DNA of 64,000 nucleotides from contig DBNK01000007.1 in assembly GCA_002298335.1 (NCBI GenBank), positions 35,365 to 99,364 on the forward strand, given 5' to 3'. The DNA comes from Thalassolituus sp. UBA674. Lineage in GTDB: Bacteria > Pseudomonadota > Gammaproteobacteria > Pseudomonadales > Oceanobacteraceae. This document shows, in pieces, positions 51,292-60,256 of the stretch. The notes under the pieces were generated by a model. That model made no database searches, had not been told where the DNA came from, and saw only the letters and a list, made by a program, of their open reading frames with translations. The position numbers were made by a program, and so were the translations under genes. The first letter of the stretch is position 1. Every line of letters starts with the position of its first letter.

Positions 51292-52002
51292 ATGAAAAAA
51301 ATGCTCCTGCCCCTGATGATTCTGGGTGCATTCCTGACCACCAGCGTACAAGCAGACGACACCGCCTTTATTGATGTGAGCGGCTCCGGTGAAATTCAGG
51401 TTATGCCGGATTATCTTGAGCTGAGTATCACCATCACGGCTACTGAGCCCGATGTCGCCGCAGCAAAAAACAAAGTCGATGAAGCCTTTGATTTTCTCAA
51501 TACCACCGCCAAAGCCAGCGGCATGGATAAAAAAGACGTCGAGTCGGTTTATATCACCAACCGCCCTGTATGGAATTACACCCGTGACCGCGAGCGTCAG
51601 CTGATGGGTTATGAAGTCCGCCGCCCGGTAACTGTTACCATCCGGGACCTCAACAACTACAGTGCCTTTCTGGAAGATATTCTGGTGGATCCACGCTACG
51701 AAATATCCGACACCCAGCTGATGTTTAATGACAAAGAAAAACTGGCGAAAAAAGCCCGTCGCCTTGCACTTCTGAATGCCCGCCAGAAAGCTGAAGAGAT
51801 GACCAGCGTACTGGATCAGAAAGTGACCGCTGTTCTGCAAATCAGCGAGCTGGGTAACAACCTGCCACAGCCCCGCTTTCTACAGAGTGGTGTGATGATG
51901 AAAATGGAATCCGCCAGCGCCGACATCGGCAGCGAAATGCAGATTCAGGAACAGGACATCACCGCTCAGGTTCAGGTCCGTTTCGCAATTACCGGGAAAT
52001 AA
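51292..52002 (+). CDS. Periplasmic SIMPL-domain (DUF541) protein
   Basis: The 236-residue product has a signal peptide (residues 1-21, cleavage after VQA) and a SIMPL/DUF541 domain: DVSGSGEIQVMPDYLELSITI at the start, YEVRRPVTVTIRDLNNYSAFLEDIL in the middle and ALLNARQKAEEMTSVLDQKV near residues 156-175. Relatives such as YggE are linked to oxidative-stress tolerance, while the exact role is open. It is 10 bp after the DUF1244 gene and 2 bp before the DUF1653 gene. Confidence 0.88.
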   Translation: MKKMLLPLMILGAFLTTSVQADDTAFIDVSGSGEIQVMPDYLELSITITATEPDVAAAKNKVDEAFDFLNTTAKASGMDKKDVESVYITNRPVWNYTRDRERQLMGYEVRRPVTVTIRDLNNYSAFLEDILVDPRYEISDTQLMFNDKEKLAKKARRLALLNARQKAEEMTSVLDQKVTAVLQISELGNNLPQPRFLQSGVMMKMESASADIGSEMQIQEQDITAQVQVRFAITGK

Positions 52003-52004
52003 CC

Positions 52005-52262
52005 ATGGCTTCTGCAAAACCTGAAATCAAGAAAGGAAAGTACCGCCACTATAAGGGCAAAGATTACGAAGTATTCGGACTGGTTCGCCACAGCGAAACC
52101 GAAGAGTGGCTGGTGCATTACCGCACCCTGTACGGTGACTTCAGCCAGTGGGTACGGCCTTATGACATGTTTGCTGGTTCAGTTGATACCGGGAGTGGCC
52201 GGGTACCAAGGTTTAAATATCTGGGGTCTTCATATTCTGATGAGCCGTCGGATGAAAGTTAA
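52005..52262 (+). CDS. DUF1653 family protein
   Basis: The 85-residue product has the DUF1653 pattern KGKYRHYKGKDYEVFGLVRHSETEEWLVHYR near residues 10-40 and then WVRPYDMF; the family is a small beta-barrel-like domain of unknown role. A Ser/Asp-rich tail follows. It follows the SIMPL gene by 2 bp and is the last gene before the AT-richer islet at 52370. Confidence 0.88.
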   Translation: MASAKPEIKKGKYRHYKGKDYEVFGLVRHSETEEWLVHYRTLYGDFSQWVRPYDMFAGSVDTGSGRVPRFKYLGSSYSDEPSDES

Positions 52263-52369
52263 ACGGTCTCATCATGACGCTCAGAGCCTAAGGTTCTGAG
52301 CAACAGAAAACAGCTACTTATTGACATCAGCCTGCTCCAGACACTCAGTCATCCGCTTATAAGAACACC

Positions 52370-53803
52370 TCAGTCATCTTCTTCCATTACCATTTCAAAT
52401 TCTTCATCAGGCAATGCAGTTCCTACTGGCAATCCTAGTTTCTCAATCTTTAAGGATTGATAGTATTCATCAGCACTGGGAATCCGATTTAACATTGCAT
52501 CCACCTGGATTTCACTAAGCTTTAATTCAATGTCATCAAGCGAAACGTAGAAATATTCCTTACGAAGATTCACTTTGTTAACGCGCTGTTGATTAAATAC
52601 TTGATGCAGTTTCGACTCTAATGCTGGGGCATCATCGGATTCAATCATTGCATGTACATCAAAAGCAAAAGGTACAGATGCATCTCCGAGTTCTTTAACT
52701 CTATCCAGAGGATCCAGGCGACGAGTCATACCAATTTTCAGAACCTTATTCCCAAAACTACCGACATTAGAAATGATATATACATGGCCTTGACGAGTTT
52801 CTTGTGCTCGTGATTTGGCTCGCTCCGCTTTCTGCCTGGCTTCTTCGAGCTCTGCTTGCAGTCGGGCCATCTCTTCACTATGTGCAGCACGCTCCGCCTC
52901 TGTTTCTTGCGCCATTATCGCTTGAAGTTCTTCAAGAGCTTTTTGCTTTATGGCTTCTTCGTGCTCCGCTTCCTGTCGGGCCTTTTCAGCCTCCTTCCTG
53001 GCTTTTGCTTCTTCACGCTCTCTCTCGCGTAGCTCCCTCTGAGCTTCTTTTGCAACCTGTTTTGCAAGTTTATATTTAATTTCAATATCTAATCGTCTAA
53101 TAAGGGCTAATTTGAAGTCTCTAGCTATGCTCGCTCGAGAGTCTAGGATCTTCACTAACGCTTCTACCGCAACAAGACTTTCGGTGAGTTTCTCGGTGAC
53201 TTGAGTACCATTATTATAAGTAGTTTTGGCGCAAAGCATTTCAACAGTCGTTACCAAGAGCGCACCAGCCATATCGGCCTTTGCAGAAATAGCCACAAAC
53301 TTATCGATATTTACATCAGAAAGCCTCCCCTCAGCGCCAACAATTGCGTCTTTAGCCAGAGACTTCAGCACTTTCTCCGAATTTTTTCTATCCTTCTGGT
53401 ACTGCTGGGAACTCAATAGATCAGACTCTGTGACAATCTCAATATCTGCAGCGTAGCCATTAGCAAGATCAGAAAGATTTTCTAATAGTTCCCTTGCCTT
53501 CCGCAGCCGTGCAACCATCTCCTTATCAGTCTGCTTTAATCTGGTAACCCTTGCCTCAGCCCGAACTTCCATTTCTCTGGCCTTATCCATCATTGCCCTG
53601 GCTCTGTCGAGAAGACTTTTACCTTCAGCTCTGGCTCCATCCATAATGTCTTTACTTTCCTTTCTGGCCTTAATGAGCAGTGCAGCTCCTTCCTTTTCAC
53701 CTACAGAACGAGCTCTTCGGTAGCCAAATACAATCAAAATCAAACCGAGGAAAAGAATAATAAGGAGACCAATAGCAATCGGCTCAAGAGATTCAGGGGA
53801 CAT
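52370..53803 (-). CDS. Membrane-anchored DUF4041/GIY-YIG nuclease (SNIPE-like phage-defence candidate)
   Basis: The 477-residue product has an N-terminal membrane segment (about 7-27), then long charged helices (30-110), a DUF4041-type domain (about 110-250), a strongly coiled Glu/Arg/Ala segment (250-337) and a C-terminal GIY-YIG domain of the T5orf172/MUG113 type (340-422). The nuclease motifs are visible: VYIIS at 341-345, KIGMT at 356-360, Arg361 and Arg368, and the catalytic-type Glu396 in LESKLH. This layout matches, from memory, the SNIPE defence protein, which cuts phage DNA as it enters at the membrane. The gene is clearly more AT-rich than its neighbours and stands alone. It has a good AAGGA site. 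Confidence 0.8.
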   Translation of the reverse strand: MSPESLEPIAIGLLIILFLGLILIVFGYRRARSVGEKEGAALLIKARKESKDIMDGARAEGKSLLDRARAMMDKAREMEVRAEARVTRLKQTDKEMVARLRKARELLENLSDLANGYAADIEIVTESDLLSSQQYQKDRKNSEKVLKSLAKDAIVGAEGRLSDVNIDKFVAISAKADMAGALLVTTVEMLCAKTTYNNGTQVTEKLTESLVAVEALVKILDSRASIARDFKLALIRRLDIEIKYKLAKQVAKEAQRELREREREEAKARKEAEKARQEAEHEEAIKQKALEELQAIMAQETEAERAAHSEEMARLQAELEEARQKAERAKSRAQETRQGHVYIISNVGSFGNKVLKIGMTRRLDPLDRVKELGDASVPFAFDVHAMIESDDAPALESKLHQVFNQQRVNKVNLRKEYFYVSLDDIELKLSEIQVDAMLNRIPSADEYYQSLKIEKLGLPVGTALPDEEFEMVMEEDD

Positions 53804-53929
53804 AGTGCTTCCTTTCTGTGTCCTGTAAAGTCCAGTGATATCAAACAGGAAAGTGGATAAAGATAAGAAACTTTAAAGTGAAGAGGGCCAGCGAGCAACT
53901 GGGTAAAGCTGACAATAAGAGGTCATAAA

Positions 53930-53955
53930 AAAAACCCGGCAATGCCGGGTTCTTA
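53930..53955 (-). terminator. Terminator after the SDR gene
   Basis: Read on the minus strand, AACCCGGCA and its complement form a 9-bp stem (53934-53952) with a 2-nt tip and eight T residues. It ends the monooxygenase-SDR operon before the nuclease gene. Confidence 0.88.
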
Positions 53956-53978
53956 TCAAGCTCAGAGAAAACACACTA

Positions 53979-54866
53979 TCACGCGTGCTTTTCTTTTTCT
54001 TTCTGCAGCTTGGCTTTGCGCTTACGGTTCTGATTGGCTTTCCATTCGATGGCTTTAACCACCACCTTCTGGTAACCCGCCGGGAACATACGGATCAGGA
54101 AGTCGTTAACCCAGGCATCCGGACCGATAAGGGCGCGGCGCTTGTTCTTTTTAACGGCTTTGATGATAAAACGCGCGGCGGTTTCCGGCGTGGTCAGGAA
54201 CAGGTCTTCAAACTCCTGCTTTGATTCGGCTTCATCTGTACCGGTTACCGCATCTGCGCTGTTGGAATAACGGGTAGACTGGGCAATATTGGTTTTGATA
54301 CCGCCCGGGTGTACCACAGTTGCGCTGACGCAGGAACGGGTGATGTCCAGTTCCTGACGCAGGGATTCAGTAAAGCCTTTTACTGCGAACTTACTGGCGT
54401 TGTAACCACTCATCAGTGGCTGTGCGGCAACACCGAAGATACTGGAGATATTCACCACGTGGCCTTCACCAGAGGCTTCCAGATGCGGCAGGAAGGCCTT
54501 GGTGCCGTACAGCACGCCGTAGAAGTTAATATCCATTACCCATTCATAGTCTTCAATGTTCAGACCCTGAATCGTGCCTGCCAGTGCCACACCGGCGTTA
54601 TTGAAGATCAGGTTTACGCGGCCATGATCAGCAACGACCTGATCAGCCCAGGCGTAAAAGGCGTCTTTATCCGCCACGTTCAGTTTCTGAGTGGTGACTT
54701 TTACACCGTATTGACTGATCAGGTCCGCGGTTTCCTGCAGACCTTTCTCATTGACGTCGCTCAGGGCCAGATGACAGCCATGCTGTGCCAGCTGGATGGT
54801 CAGCGCGCGCCCGATACCGGAACCCGCGCCCGTAACTGCGGCAACTTTATTCGCTAAATCTTTCAT
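53979..54866 (-). CDS. Short-chain dehydrogenase/reductase (SDR)
   Basis: The 295-residue product is a classical SDR with NAD(P)-binding motif TGAGSGIG (12-19), NNAG (89-92), catalytic Ser141/142 and Tyr155-x3-Lys159 (YNASK). Asp37 at the end of strand 2 favours NAD. A basic Lys/Arg-rich C-terminal tail of about 30 residues is an extension beyond the core. It lies 35 bp after the flavin monooxygenase gene on the same strand, so it may oxidise or reduce a substrate or product of that enzyme; the compound is unknown. Confidence 0.9.
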   Translation of the reverse strand: MKDLANKVAAVTGAGSGIGRALTIQLAQHGCHLALSDVNEKGLQETADLISQYGVKVTTQKLNVADKDAFYAWADQVVADHGRVNLIFNNAGVALAGTIQGLNIEDYEWVMDINFYGVLYGTKAFLPHLEASGEGHVVNISSIFGVAAQPLMSGYNASKFAVKGFTESLRQELDITRSCVSATVVHPGGIKTNIAQSTRYSNSADAVTGTDEAESKQEFEDLFLTTPETAARFIIKAVKKNKRRALIGPDAWVNDFLIRMFPAGYQKVVVKAIEWKANQNRKRKAKLQKEKEKHA

Positions 54867-54901
54867 AACTTTCTCCTTGTTTTTATTTTCGGAAAGCGTG
54901 C

Positions 54902-56359
54902 TTATTGAATTGCGTGATCCGCTTTTTTGAAGCGGCGGGTCAGGTAGTTATAAGCAAAGCTGAAACCCGGGAACATCGCAATAACTTTACCGCTCTTGCT
55001 CTGATACCAGCTGTTACAGCCACCACGTTTCCATACAGTTTTATTCATTTCCGAATGAATATGATTGGTGTATTTCTCTTCCGCTGAGGCTTTTACTTCA
55101 ATGGTGTCCTTACAGGAAGACACCACCTTTTTAATGGAGTTCATGATGTAGTTCATCTGCGATTCAATAATGAAAATCGCAGAGGTATGACCGATACCTG
55201 TGTTCGGACCAACCACCAGGAACAGGTTCGGGAAGCCTGGCATTGAAGTACCCAGGTACGCACGTGGGTAATCGCTCCAGAAATCCGCAACTGACTGACC
55301 ACCTTTACCGACAATCGGATAGGACACTACGCCATCGGTGGCGTCATAACCGGTCGCGTAGATAATCGCATCCAGTTCAATGTGTTCATCCTGTGTGGTG
55401 ATGATGCTGTTTTCGGTAATTTCAGCAATGGCGTGGTCGCGGGTGTACAGGCTGACGTTGTCCTGGCAGAACGCCGGGTACAGGGTGTCAGACAGAATGA
55501 TCCGCTTACAGCCAATGGTGTAATCCGGGGTAACCTTCTTACGCAGCTCCGGATCTTTGATCTGACGTGCGATGTGGCGCATAGCTGGCTCCTGAGCCAG
55601 TTTGTGCAGACCAAAATCAGAGTATTTGAAACCGATAACACGGGTTTCCAGGCCCCAGTAAATCGCCCAACGCAGCGCTTTGTACGCCCACTTGTTGCGC
55701 AGCAGTGTGCGCTGCCATGGTTTGAACTGATAATCATGACGTGGCATCACCCAGTGCGGGGTACGCTGGAAAACGTGCAGTTCTTTTACATCACCGGCGA
55801 TGGTCGGAATCACCTGTGCGGCACTGGCGCCGCTACCGACGACGGCAACACGCTTGCCTTTATAATCAAAGTTGTGGTCCCAGTTGTTGGTGTGGAAAGA
55901 CACACCTTTAAAGGTATCTACGCCTTTGAACGGTGGAATCACCGGAGTACTCAGCGGGCCGGAAGCGTTGATGACAAACTGCGCCTCATAGACTTCGCCG
56001 TTTTTGATGTGCAGGTGCCAACGGTTAATATCTTCCTGCCATTCAACTTTATCCACTTCACAGTCGGTGTGGGTGTGATCACGCAGACGGTATTTCTCGA
56101 TCACGTATTCCGTATATTCGTGCAGTTCATCCTGACCGGCAAACATCTGTGACCAGTCATATGGCTCGTGAGAGATGGAGTAAAGAGGGGACTGAACGTC
56201 AACCGCAGCACCCGGGTAGGTGTTCTGACACCAGGTACCACCCATGAAAGGACGACGCTCAAGAATCACAAAATCAGTGCGGCCCTGTTTGATCAGATTA
56301 ATGGCTGCACACTGGCCACCAAAACCACTACCGATAATAGCAACGTTAAATTTTTTCAT
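54902..56359 (-). CDS. Flavin-containing Baeyer-Villiger-type monooxygenase
   Basis: The 485-residue product has two Rossmann motifs, GSGFGG (10-15, FAD) and GSGASA (175-180, NADPH). Between them is the Baeyer-Villiger fingerprint FKGVSFHTNNWD (150-161). GTW at 41-43 is also typical. The start at 56359 (MKKFNVAIIG) gives the family N-terminus directly; the frame stays open upstream but without support. It should insert oxygen next to a carbonyl of a ketone or act on a related substrate. With the SDR it forms a two-gene operon, a common pairing in hydrocarbon- or steroid-using bacteria. Confidence 0.88.
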   Translation of the reverse strand: MKKFNVAIIGSGFGGQCAAINLIKQGRTDFVILERRPFMGGTWCQNTYPGAAVDVQSPLYSISHEPYDWSQMFAGQDELHEYTEYVIEKYRLRDHTHTDCEVDKVEWQEDINRWHLHIKNGEVYEAQFVINASGPLSTPVIPPFKGVDTFKGVSFHTNNWDHNFDYKGKRVAVVGSGASAAQVIPTIAGDVKELHVFQRTPHWVMPRHDYQFKPWQRTLLRNKWAYKALRWAIYWGLETRVIGFKYSDFGLHKLAQEPAMRHIARQIKDPELRKKVTPDYTIGCKRIILSDTLYPAFCQDNVSLYTRDHAIAEITENSIITTQDEHIELDAIIYATGYDATDGVVSYPIVGKGGQSVADFWSDYPRAYLGTSMPGFPNLFLVVGPNTGIGHTSAIFIIESQMNYIMNSIKKVVSSCKDTIEVKASAEEKYTNHIHSEMNKTVWKRGGCNSWYQSKSGKVIAMFPGFSFAYNYLTRRFKKADHAIQ

Positions 56360-56685
56360 TCTTTTACTACCTGCAATTAACCGTGTTGTGCCTGTAAAGG
56401 ATTTCATACTCCGGGTATTACTCACTGATACAAGCGGAAGACGCTTATCCGGAGATTGTGTTTGCCATCCTATATCAAACCTGACATTTATAAGGGGTTT
56501 TTTTCTGCCAAACACTTGATTTTTGTCATACAATCATACGTTCAGGTGACATCCGGGCATAAGCCCGGTCAGCAGCGGCTGAATATGACACCCTGATAAT
56601 GGCGGACTCCTCTTCCGATGGTTGTATTCGCCATGTCCGCCCGCCAGAATGACCATCCCCGCACTGCCTGATCTGATCAACCAGC
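56360..56685. other. Divergent region between the monooxygenase and the TrmH-family gene
   Basis: About 330 bp without a gene. It holds direct repeats TCATACAATCATAC at 56527-56540, a GACATCCGGGC/GCCCGG hairpin near 56549-56569, and an A/T-rich section near 56490-56530 that probably contains the monooxygenase promoter. No clear -35/-10 pair stands out. Confidence 0.5.
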
Positions 56686-57405
56686 ATGAAATTCGATGAC
56701 GCCCGTAAACTGAACCAGAAGAAATACCGTACCTTACACCGGCATTTTCTGGTGGAAGGGGAACACCTGCTGCAGGAGCTGGAAAAGGCAGCACTGACTC
56801 AGCCCCGGCTGAAACAAAGCACGGTATTCGTGACGGAACGCTTTGCCGGAGTCGCCACCAGCTTGCCGGTTCAGGTGATTTCGGAAAAACAGATGAAGCA
56901 GATCAGTGGCACCCAAACCCCCCAGGGGATAATTGCTGCCGTACCTTTCCCGGAAAAAAGACCACCGCAGACCGGCGAGAAAGCCATCTATCTGTATGAA
57001 GTTCAGGACCCGGGCAATCTGGGCACCATCATACGTACGCTGGTCTGGTTTGGCGGGTTCCGTCTGTTGCTGAGCCCGAACTCCGTCGACCCTTATAACG
57101 ATAAAGTCGTGCGCTCTTCGATGGGGGCCATTTTCCATGTGCCGCTGGAAACCGAAGTGGATCTCGCTACCCTGCCGGAACGTTTTCCGCGCACGGCCTG
57201 TCTGGATATGCAGGGCCAGCCGTTGAGCAGTGGCGGTTTTGACGGATACGACTGTTACCTGTTCGGCAATGAGGCCCGTGGAGTACCCGGCGATGCCCTG
57301 CAGGCAGCAGGCGCTGAGGCCTGGACCATCCCTGGCAGCGGCCTGATTGAGTCTCTGAATCTGGCCTCTGCAGTGAATCTGTCGGTCTGGGAAATTAAGC
57401 GCTGA
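56686..57405 (+). CDS. TrmH/SpoU-family RNA 2'-O-methyltransferase
   Basis: The 239-residue product has an N-terminal substrate-binding part (KYRTLHRHFLVEGEHLLQEL) and a SPOUT methyltransferase domain with its three motifs: VQDPGNLGTIIRT near 106, LFGNEARGVP near 190 and IPGSGLIESLNLASAVNLSVWE near 215. It forms a knotted SAM-binding dimer by family rule. The RNA target is not readable; it resembles rRNA methylases such as RlmB or YsgA. It lies between the divergent monooxygenase and tktA. Confidence 0.88.
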   Translation: MKFDDARKLNQKKYRTLHRHFLVEGEHLLQELEKAALTQPRLKQSTVFVTERFAGVATSLPVQVISEKQMKQISGTQTPQGIIAAVPFPEKRPPQTGEKAIYLYEVQDPGNLGTIIRTLVWFGGFRLLLSPNSVDPYNDKVVRSSMGAIFHVPLETEVDLATLPERFPRTACLDMQGQPLSSGGFDGYDCYLFGNEARGVPGDALQAAGAEAWTIPGSGLIESLNLASAVNLSVWEIKR

Positions 57406-57516
57406 TTCAGTCTGAGTGGCGTTGCTGTTGCTCAGATTCTGAGCGACAATAGCGCCCCTTTTTCGCCGGTGCCCAGAGAAGACACCGGAAACCGACACAT
57501 CACGCAGGAATACAAC

Positions 57517-59508
57517 ATGACCTCACGCATCGATCTGGCTAATGCCATCCGCGCACTGAGTATGGACGCTGTACAGAAAGCCAAAAGCGGCCATCCCGGC
57601 GCCCCGATGGGCATGGCAGATATTGCCGAAGTGCTCTGGAATGATTACCTGAACCATAATCCGACAAACCCTGAGTGGGCCGACCGCGACCGTTTTATCC
57701 TGTCCAACGGTCATGGCTCTATGCTCATTTACAGCCTGCTGCACCTGTCTGGTTATGATCTGTCGATTGATGATCTGAAAAACTTCCGTCAGCTGCACTC
57801 CAAAACACCGGGTCACCCGGAATACGGTTATGCACCGGGCGTTGAAACCACCACCGGCCCGCTCGGTCAGGGTATTGCCAATGCCGTCGGTATGGCCGTG
57901 GCTGAAAAAGCGCTGGGTGCCCAGTTCAACCGCGATGGTCACGACATCGTCGACCACTTCACCTATGTCTTCATGGGTGACGGCTGCATGATGGAAGGTA
58001 TCTCTCATGAAGCCTGCTCACTGGCCGGTACTCTGGGCCTGGGTAAACTGATCGCCTTCTACGACGACAATGGCATCTCTATTGATGGTGAGGTCGAAGG
58101 CTGGTTTACCGATGACACTGTTAAGCGCTTTGAGGCCTATGGCTGGCAGGTGATCCCGCGCGTTAATGGTCACGATCCGGAAGAGATCAAACAGGCCATC
58201 GAAACCGCCCGTGCCAACAGCGATCAGCCCACCCTGATCTGCTGCAAAACCATCATTGGTTTTGGCTCTCCGAATAAAGAAGGTAAGGAAGAGTGTCACG
58301 GCGCCCCGCTGGGTGACGATGAAATTGCCCTGACCCGCGAGCGTCTGGGCTGGAAGCACGGTGCTTTCGAGATTCCTGCCGATGTCTACGAAGGCTGGGA
58401 CGCCAGATCCAAAGGTGCCGCGGCTGAAAAAGCGTGGGACGAAAAGTTTGCTGCATACGCAGCGGCCTACCCGGAACTGGCAGCCGAGTTCTCCCGCCGT
58501 ATCAGCGGTGATCTGCCTGCCGACTTTGCCGCAAAAGCGCAGGCGTACATCGAAGAATGCCAGGCCAAAGGTGACGTGGTAGCCTCGCGTAAAGCCTCTC
58601 AGAACACACTGAATGCCTTCGGCCCTCTGCTGCCGGAAATGCTCGGCGGCTCTGCTGACCTCGCTGGCTCTAACCTGACTCTGTGGAAAGGTTCTCAGGG
58701 GATCAGTGCGACAGACGCTTCCGGTAACTACCTGTTCTACGGCGTGCGTGAATTTGGTATGAGCGCCATGATGAACGGTATCGCCCTGCACAAAGGCTTT
58801 GTACCGTACGGTGCGACCTTCCTGATGTTCATGGAATACGCCCGTAACGCCGTGCGCATGGCCGCGCTGATGAAGCAGCGCAGCATCTTTGTGTACACCC
58901 ACGACTCCATCGGCCTGGGCGAAGACGGACCGACCCACCAGCCGGTTGAACAGATTGCCAGCCTGCGTCAGACCCCGAACCTGCACACCTGGCGCCCATG
59001 TGACACCGTAGAATCTGCGGTGTGCTGGAAGTCAGCCATCGAGCGTAAAGACGGCCCGAGCGCGCTGATCTTCTCGCGTCAGAATCTGGCACACCAGACC
59101 CGTGACGCGGCTCAGGTTGAAGCCATTGCCAAAGGTGGTTACATCCTGCGTGATTGCGACGGCACTCCGGATGCCATCATCATTGCCACCGGTTCTGAAG
59201 TGCAGCTGGCCATTGAAGCCGCGGAATCTCTGAGCGGAGTGAAGGTGCGCGTTGTGTCTATGCCATGCGCTGAAGTCTTCGTTGCTCAGGGTGCAGACTA
59301 TGTTGAACAGGTGCTGCCTGCCGCTGTGACTGCCCGTGTCGCGGTTGAAGCCGGTATCAAAGACTACTGGTACAAGTTCGTAGGTCTGAACGGCGCTATC
59401 ATCGGCATGGAAACCTTCGGTGAATCCGCACCGGCCAGTGACCTGTACAAGCACTTCGGCATTACCGCCGGAGCAGTGGCTGAAGCCGTCAAAAAAGTCG
59501 CCCTCTGA
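57517..59508 (+). CDS. tktA: Transketolase
   Basis: Transketolase moves two-carbon ketol units in the pentose phosphate pathway using thiamine diphosphate. The 663-residue product begins ANAIRALSMDAVQKAKSGHPGAPMGMADIAEVLW. It has the cofactor motif GDGCMMEGISHEACSLAG near residues 154-171, then AFYDDNGISIDG, and later TYTHDSIGLGEDGPTHQP-like residues near 470. The ATG at 57517 gives the family start. It ends at a strong terminator. Confidence 0.96.
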   Translation: MTSRIDLANAIRALSMDAVQKAKSGHPGAPMGMADIAEVLWNDYLNHNPTNPEWADRDRFILSNGHGSMLIYSLLHLSGYDLSIDDLKNFRQLHSKTPGHPEYGYAPGVETTTGPLGQGIANAVGMAVAEKALGAQFNRDGHDIVDHFTYVFMGDGCMMEGISHEACSLAGTLGLGKLIAFYDDNGISIDGEVEGWFTDDTVKRFEAYGWQVIPRVNGHDPEEIKQAIETARANSDQPTLICCKTIIGFGSPNKEGKEECHGAPLGDDEIALTRERLGWKHGAFEIPADVYEGWDARSKGAAAEKAWDEKFAAYAAAYPELAAEFSRRISGDLPADFAAKAQAYIEECQAKGDVVASRKASQNTLNAFGPLLPEMLGGSADLAGSNLTLWKGSQGISATDASGNYLFYGVREFGMSAMMNGIALHKGFVPYGATFLMFMEYARNAVRMAALMKQRSIFVYTHDSIGLGEDGPTHQPVEQIASLRQTPNLHTWRPCDTVESAVCWKSAIERKDGPSALIFSRQNLAHQTRDAAQVEAIAKGGYILRDCDGTPDAIIIATGSEVQLAIEAAESLSGVKVRVVSMPCAEVFVAQGADYVEQVLPAAVTARVAVEAGIKDYWYKFVGLNGAIIGMETFGESAPASDLYKHFGITAGAVAEAVKKVAL

Positions 59509-59526
59509 GTACACCGCTGAACCAAT

Positions 59527-59553
59527 AAAAAAGGGGCTGAGGCCCCTTTTTTA
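59527..59553. terminator. Bidirectional terminator between tktA and the ion-channel gene
   Basis: An 11-bp perfect stem AAAAAAGGGGC (59527-59537) / GCCCCTTTTTT (59542-59552) with a TGAG loop. The A-run and T-run on the two sides allow it to serve the convergent genes. Confidence 0.92.
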
Positions 59554-59567
59554 TTGCACCGGATTCT

Positions 59568-60029
59568 TCAGTCTTTACTGCCGGAGTGCGATTCGAATAC
59601 TGCCTCGAGAATACGCAGCCGCGACGTCAGCGACACCAGAAAGGCCGTCGACCAGCCAATCATCAAAAACCCCGCCGCCGACTCAATGGCCGCCAGCATA
59701 CGCCACTCCACCAGTACCACATCTCCAAACCCCACAGTGGTAAATGTCGACGTTGAGAAGTACAGGGCCTCTTCAAGACTGGAAAACTGCCCCAGCGCCA
59801 TGTACAGGATCGCACACAGCCAGATCTCAATGGTGTGGGCCAGAAACAGCCCGAGAACCACCGCCAGAATCGCCATACCCTGCCGCCACACCGGAATGAT
59901 ACCTGAGTCATGATGCAGGCTGGGATGACGCACCAGAGCTGTCAGTAGCGTCAGACCGGCAAAATGAACCAAAGTAATAACCAGCACCATGGCACTGCCC
60001 AGCCACAGATTCTGAAAAAGATGAACCAT
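59568..60029 (-). CDS. Two-TM potassium-channel-like protein
   Basis: The 153-residue product has hydrophobic segments near 8-32, 50-77 and 112-136 and between the last two the selectivity-filter motif TVGFGD (98-103), typical of potassium channels of the Ion_trans_2 type. No RCK or ligand-binding domain follows; only a short cytoplasmic tail is left. It is convergent with tktA and stands alone. Ion selectivity for potassium is inferred from the filter. Confidence 0.85.
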   Translation of the reverse strand: MVHLFQNLWLGSAMVLVITLVHFAGLTLLTALVRHPSLHHDSGIIPVWRQGMAILAVVLGLFLAHTIEIWLCAILYMALGQFSSLEEALYFSTSTFTTVGFGDVVLVEWRMLAAIESAAGFLMIGWSTAFLVSLTSRLRILEAVFESHSGSKD

Positions 60030-60256
60030 GCATAACGCCCCGTCCTGTGAATATCTTTTCAGTATAACCGCTCATTTACTGAGGGTTTGAGGATGAGGAA
60101 ATAGCGTGAGGCTACTGACCGTATTCCGCCTCTGCAACAGACACCAGAGACTACCCGTCCTGTAAGCTGGGTATGCAACCTCAGAGCCCGGAAAGAACAG
60201 AATGCAGCCATCCCTGCGCCGCCCGCATCCGGAACCCTCTGTACACGGGAAGCTCC
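60030..60256. other. Intergenic DNA between channel and chemoreceptor genes
   Basis: About 230 bp with no gene or structure that I can support; it must contain the promoter of the channel gene on the minus strand. Confidence 0.5.
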
